Positions 34,506-36,312 of a stretch of 36,312 nucleotides of DNA are shown in pieces. Positions within the stretch are counted from its first letter, which is position 1; each line of letters starts with the position of its first letter. This DNA comes from Candidatus Thorarchaeota archaeon (GTDB lineage: Archaea; Asgardarchaeota; Thorarchaeia; Thorarchaeales; Thorarchaeaceae). Both the position numbers and the translations under genes were made by a program. The notes below the pieces were generated by a model. That model was not told the DNA's origin. It did no database searches and saw only the letters and a program-made list of their open reading frames with translations. Where the stretch lies: NCBI GenBank assembly GCA_018238375.1, contig JABCTJ010000168.1:1-36312 (forward strand), given 5' to 3'.

Positions 34506-34739
34506 TTAAACCTCCTTTAGAGAGTAGATCAACTCGTGGTTCTCTTCGCCTTTGATCTCTACGGCGCCCCAGCGGAGCATACCCATGAGGTTCCAGACTA
34601 CAAGGTTCTTGGCGAACTCCGTCTCCTCTGAGATCTTGGTCACTGTTGCTGGACCTGCCTTCAACACTTCTTCGATAGCCTTTCGCTGTCCGCGAACCTG
34701 GCCACGCTTCTGACTGAAAAACTTCGCAAACGAACTCAT
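34506..34739 (-). CDS. Small winged-helix-like protein inside the hydrogenase operon
   Basis: A 77-residue protein. After a basic start (MSSFAKFFSQKRGQVRGQ) come helices and turns typical of a winged helix: KAIEEVLKAGPATVTKISEE, then FAKNLVVWNLMGMLRWGAVE and a hairpin (KGEENHELIYSLKEV). I do not recognise a named family. ATG at 34739 is chosen because AAGGAG lies 9 nt upstream and it overlaps the mvhD stop as ATGA; ATG at 34745 is too close to the SD. Sitting between mvhD and mvhG, it may regulate the operon or aid complex assembly; it does not belong to the canonical Mvh set. Confidence 0.75.
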   Translation of the reverse strand: MSSFAKFFSQKRGQVRGQRKAIEEVLKAGPATVTKISEETEFAKNLVVWNLMGMLRWGAVEIKGEENHELIYSLKEV

Positions 34740-35182
34740 TTCCATTCGCTCCTTAGAGGGCCAAGAGCCCTGACCTGCTCTACTATTGTTGTAACACCAT
34801 CAGCAAAGATTTGAGCCTCAGAGGCACTAGCCCACTGAAGCCGAATCCGCTCCGGGTTTATCCCGGCTTGTTCGATAGCCATCTTCATTATGGTCAGCCT
34901 TGCTCGAAGCTTCAGATTCCCACTAGAATAATGACAATCCCCAGGGTGACATCCCGAAACAAGAACACCATCAGCACCCATCTCCAGGGATGCAAGTATG
35001 AACTCGGGACTGATTCTACCGGTGCAGTTTACTCGTATGATCCTCGCGTTTGGTGGGTACTGTATCCTGCTGGTGCCTGCGAGATCAGCTCCAGCGTAGC
35101 TACACCAATTGCAACAGAATGCACCTATCTGCGGCTCCCACTTTTTCTTAGTCTGAACTTCCTTTTTCTCTACAGTAGTCAT
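34736..35182 (-). CDS. mvhD: MvhD, iron-sulfur electron-transfer subunit linking hydrogenase to HdrA
   Basis: A 148-residue [2Fe-2S] protein that passes electrons from the hydrogenase to HdrA. FCCNWCSYAGADLAGTSR, RVNCTGR and GCHPGDCHY are the family cysteine motifs. All positions are cysteine here, although some archaeal VhuD proteins carry selenocysteine. ATG at 35182 overlaps the hdrA TGA as ATGA, and GAGG precedes it by about 10 nt. The frame also opens earlier at 35218, inside hdrA, without support. Confidence 0.95.
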   Translation of the reverse strand: MTTVEKKEVQTKKKWEPQIGAFCCNWCSYAGADLAGTSRIQYPPNARIIRVNCTGRISPEFILASLEMGADGVLVSGCHPGDCHYSSGNLKLRARLTIMKMAIEQAGINPERIRLQWASASEAQIFADGVTTIVEQVRALGPLRSEWK

Positions 35183-36312
35183 TGGGGTTCGCCTCCCTCC
35201 AGTTGCGCTGGAGAACAAAGGTACGCCTCCACCATGGTCATGATCTGATTGTCAGTGGAATGATACATTACGATGGCGCTACTCGGACATGCGGCCGCAC
35301 ATGTGCCGCAACCGTGACACTTGGCCTCGGTGACGAAAGCAACAGACGGGTTAACAGTTTCGTCCATATTTATCGCGCCGTAAGGACATACAGTGACGCA
35401 CGTATGGCACGACGAGCATAACTCAGATAGCACATGCGACACCGTGGACTCTATCTCGACCTCTCCTTTGGCCATGAGTCCCACTGCCTTGGCAGCTGCT
35501 CCGCTTGCATCGATGACGGATTCAGATGCGTTCTTGGCGGCTTGCGAAGCTCCTGCTATCATTACACCCGCAGTATGCGTAGTCAACGGTGCGAGTTTGA
35601 TATGCTCAGGGTTGAAGAAACCGTCACCGCTTCTCGTGAGACTGAACATCTTCGCAGTTTCGGCGATGTCCTCTGGCGGAATCATCGCAGTGGCTAGAAC
35701 AAGCAAGTCCGGTTGGAATATCAGTTCCTGATCCGCGAGCACATCATGCCACTTCATATGTATCTTGCCATTCTTTACTATAACCGTTGGCTTCTCGTCC
35801 CTAGGGAACTTGCTAAAGACAACGTGTCGCTTTCTGGCTAATCGATAGAACTCCTCGTGACCTTTTCCATACGTCCTGATGTCTTGATAGAGGATGAGGA
35901 CTTCCTCAGTTCGTTCTCTAAGGTCTGCGGCAGCCTTTGATGTCGCGGTACAGCAGTAACGGGAACAATGTTCATGCCCCTTCACTCCGGGCTCACGCGA
36001 GCCTACACAGCCGATGAATGCAATCGTCTTCACTGGTTTTCCATCGCTCGGTTTCAAGAGCTGGTCGCTAGGAGGGAGCTCCTGAAGCTCCGCCAGCGTA
36101 ACGATATCAGGCGACTCGCCATAGGCGTAGTATCCGTAAGGTCGGAATGGTATAAATCCCGTGGCTACGATTACCGTGCCAATTTCGAATTTCTGTTTCT
36201 TTTTCGTCTTGAGATTCTCTACCGTTACTTCAAAGTTCCCTATGTAACCGTCAAATTCAACAACCTTGCTGTTTGTCAACGTCGTGATTCGCTTGTGTGC
36301 CTTGACATCCTT
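35179..36312 (-). CDS. hdrA: HdrA, flavin and iron-sulfur subunit, C-terminal part (cut by window edge)
   Basis: The minus-strand frame is open from the window edge to TGA at 35181-35179: 377 residues of a protein normally about 650 long. It matches the C-terminal part of HdrA. Visible parts are TVIVATGFIPF (flavin-binding fold), IGCVGSRE then CSRYCC (cluster ligands; Cys, no Sec), VLATAMIPP, and the two ferredoxin motifs CSSCHTCVTVCP and CHGCGTCAAACP. HdrA carries the bifurcating FAD. A TTG at 36279 is not the start; KDVKAHKRITTL continues upstream. It is coupled to mvhD. Confidence 0.95.
   Translation of the reverse strand, partial: KDVKAHKRITTLTNSKVVEFDGYIGNFEVTVENLKTKKKQKFEIGTVIVATGFIPFRPYGYYAYGESPDIVTLAELQELPPSDQLLKPSDGKPVKTIAFIGCVGSREPGVKGHEHCSRYCCTATSKAAADLRERTEEVLILYQDIRTYGKGHEEFYRLARKRHVVFSKFPRDEKPTVIVKNGKIHMKWHDVLADQELIFQPDLLVLATAMIPPEDIAETAKMFSLTRSGDGFFNPEHIKLAPLTTHTAGVMIAGASQAAKNASESVIDASGAAAKAVGLMAKGEVEIESTVSHVLSELCSSCHTCVTVCPYGAINMDETVNPSVAFVTEAKCHGCGTCAAACPSSAIVMYHSTDNQIMTMVEAYLCSPAQLEGGEPQ

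Noticed and set aside
34736-35182. Selenocysteine in MvhD
   Set aside because: VhuD can carry Sec, but all motif positions here are cysteine codons.
35179-36312. Selenocysteine in HdrA
   Set aside because: Some archaeal HdrA proteins have Sec next to the CSxxC motif, but here the codons give CSRYCC and there is no in-frame UGA.

Overview
The window looks like a chromosomal segment of an Asgard archaeon, most likely Thorarchaeota-like. This is an inference from gene content. The evidence is a Ras/Rab-type small GTPase, a longin-like domain on a membrane protein, a crenarchaeal-type single-OB-fold SSB with an RGG tail, a Y-family polymerase with a C-terminal PIP-like box, TATA-box promoters mixed with strong Shine-Dalgarno (SD) sites, many TTG/GTG starts, and an Mvh/Hdr hydrogenase cluster whose last gene appears to encode selenocysteine. 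I see no tRNA, rRNA, CRISPR array or transposase.

Layout. 1-3332 (minus): sfsA, a polytopic membrane protein, an ABC ATPase and the start of an ABC permease. 3496-5616 (plus): K+-independent membrane pyrophosphatase ending in a clear terminator, convergent with dinB (minus). 7043-12857 (plus): two large PAS histidine kinases, followed by a membrane-anchored surface protein. 13885-17339: a TIM-barrel epimerase-like protein, a probable 36-residue membrane peptide, a NimA-like flavoprotein, a type I membrane protein, an ACT-domain protein and a nitroreductase. 17470-20964: an orphan EutA-like reactivase, then (minus) a PAS kinase downstream of a Ras-like GTPase. 21164-24297: CorA, MscS, and a multispanning protein ending in a longin-like domain. 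24497-26529: MarR regulator, divergent flavodoxin-ferredoxin protein with two matching operator-like palindromes between them, and SSB. 26924-31933: prolyl oligopeptidase, lysophospholipase-like hydrolase, a five-repeat membrane protein and a DUF998-like protein.

32096-36312 (minus) is a tight operon reading hdrA (cut by the window end) - mvhD - small winged-helix-like gene - mvhG - mvhA - vhuU. Several junctions are ATGA overlaps with strong SD sites. MvhA lacks the C-terminal nickel-binding motif. That motif lies in a separate 52-codon gene immediately downstream, read through an in-frame UGA (Asp-Cys-Sec-Leu-Ser-Cys-Gly-Ala-His). An RNA fold overlapping its stop codon carries the AUGA / AAA / UGA signature of a eukaryote-like SECIS element. 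Conventional gene calling would miss this gene. The complex would couple H2 oxidation to Hdr-type electron bifurcation; the pyrophosphatase adds a second, ion-pumping energy device.
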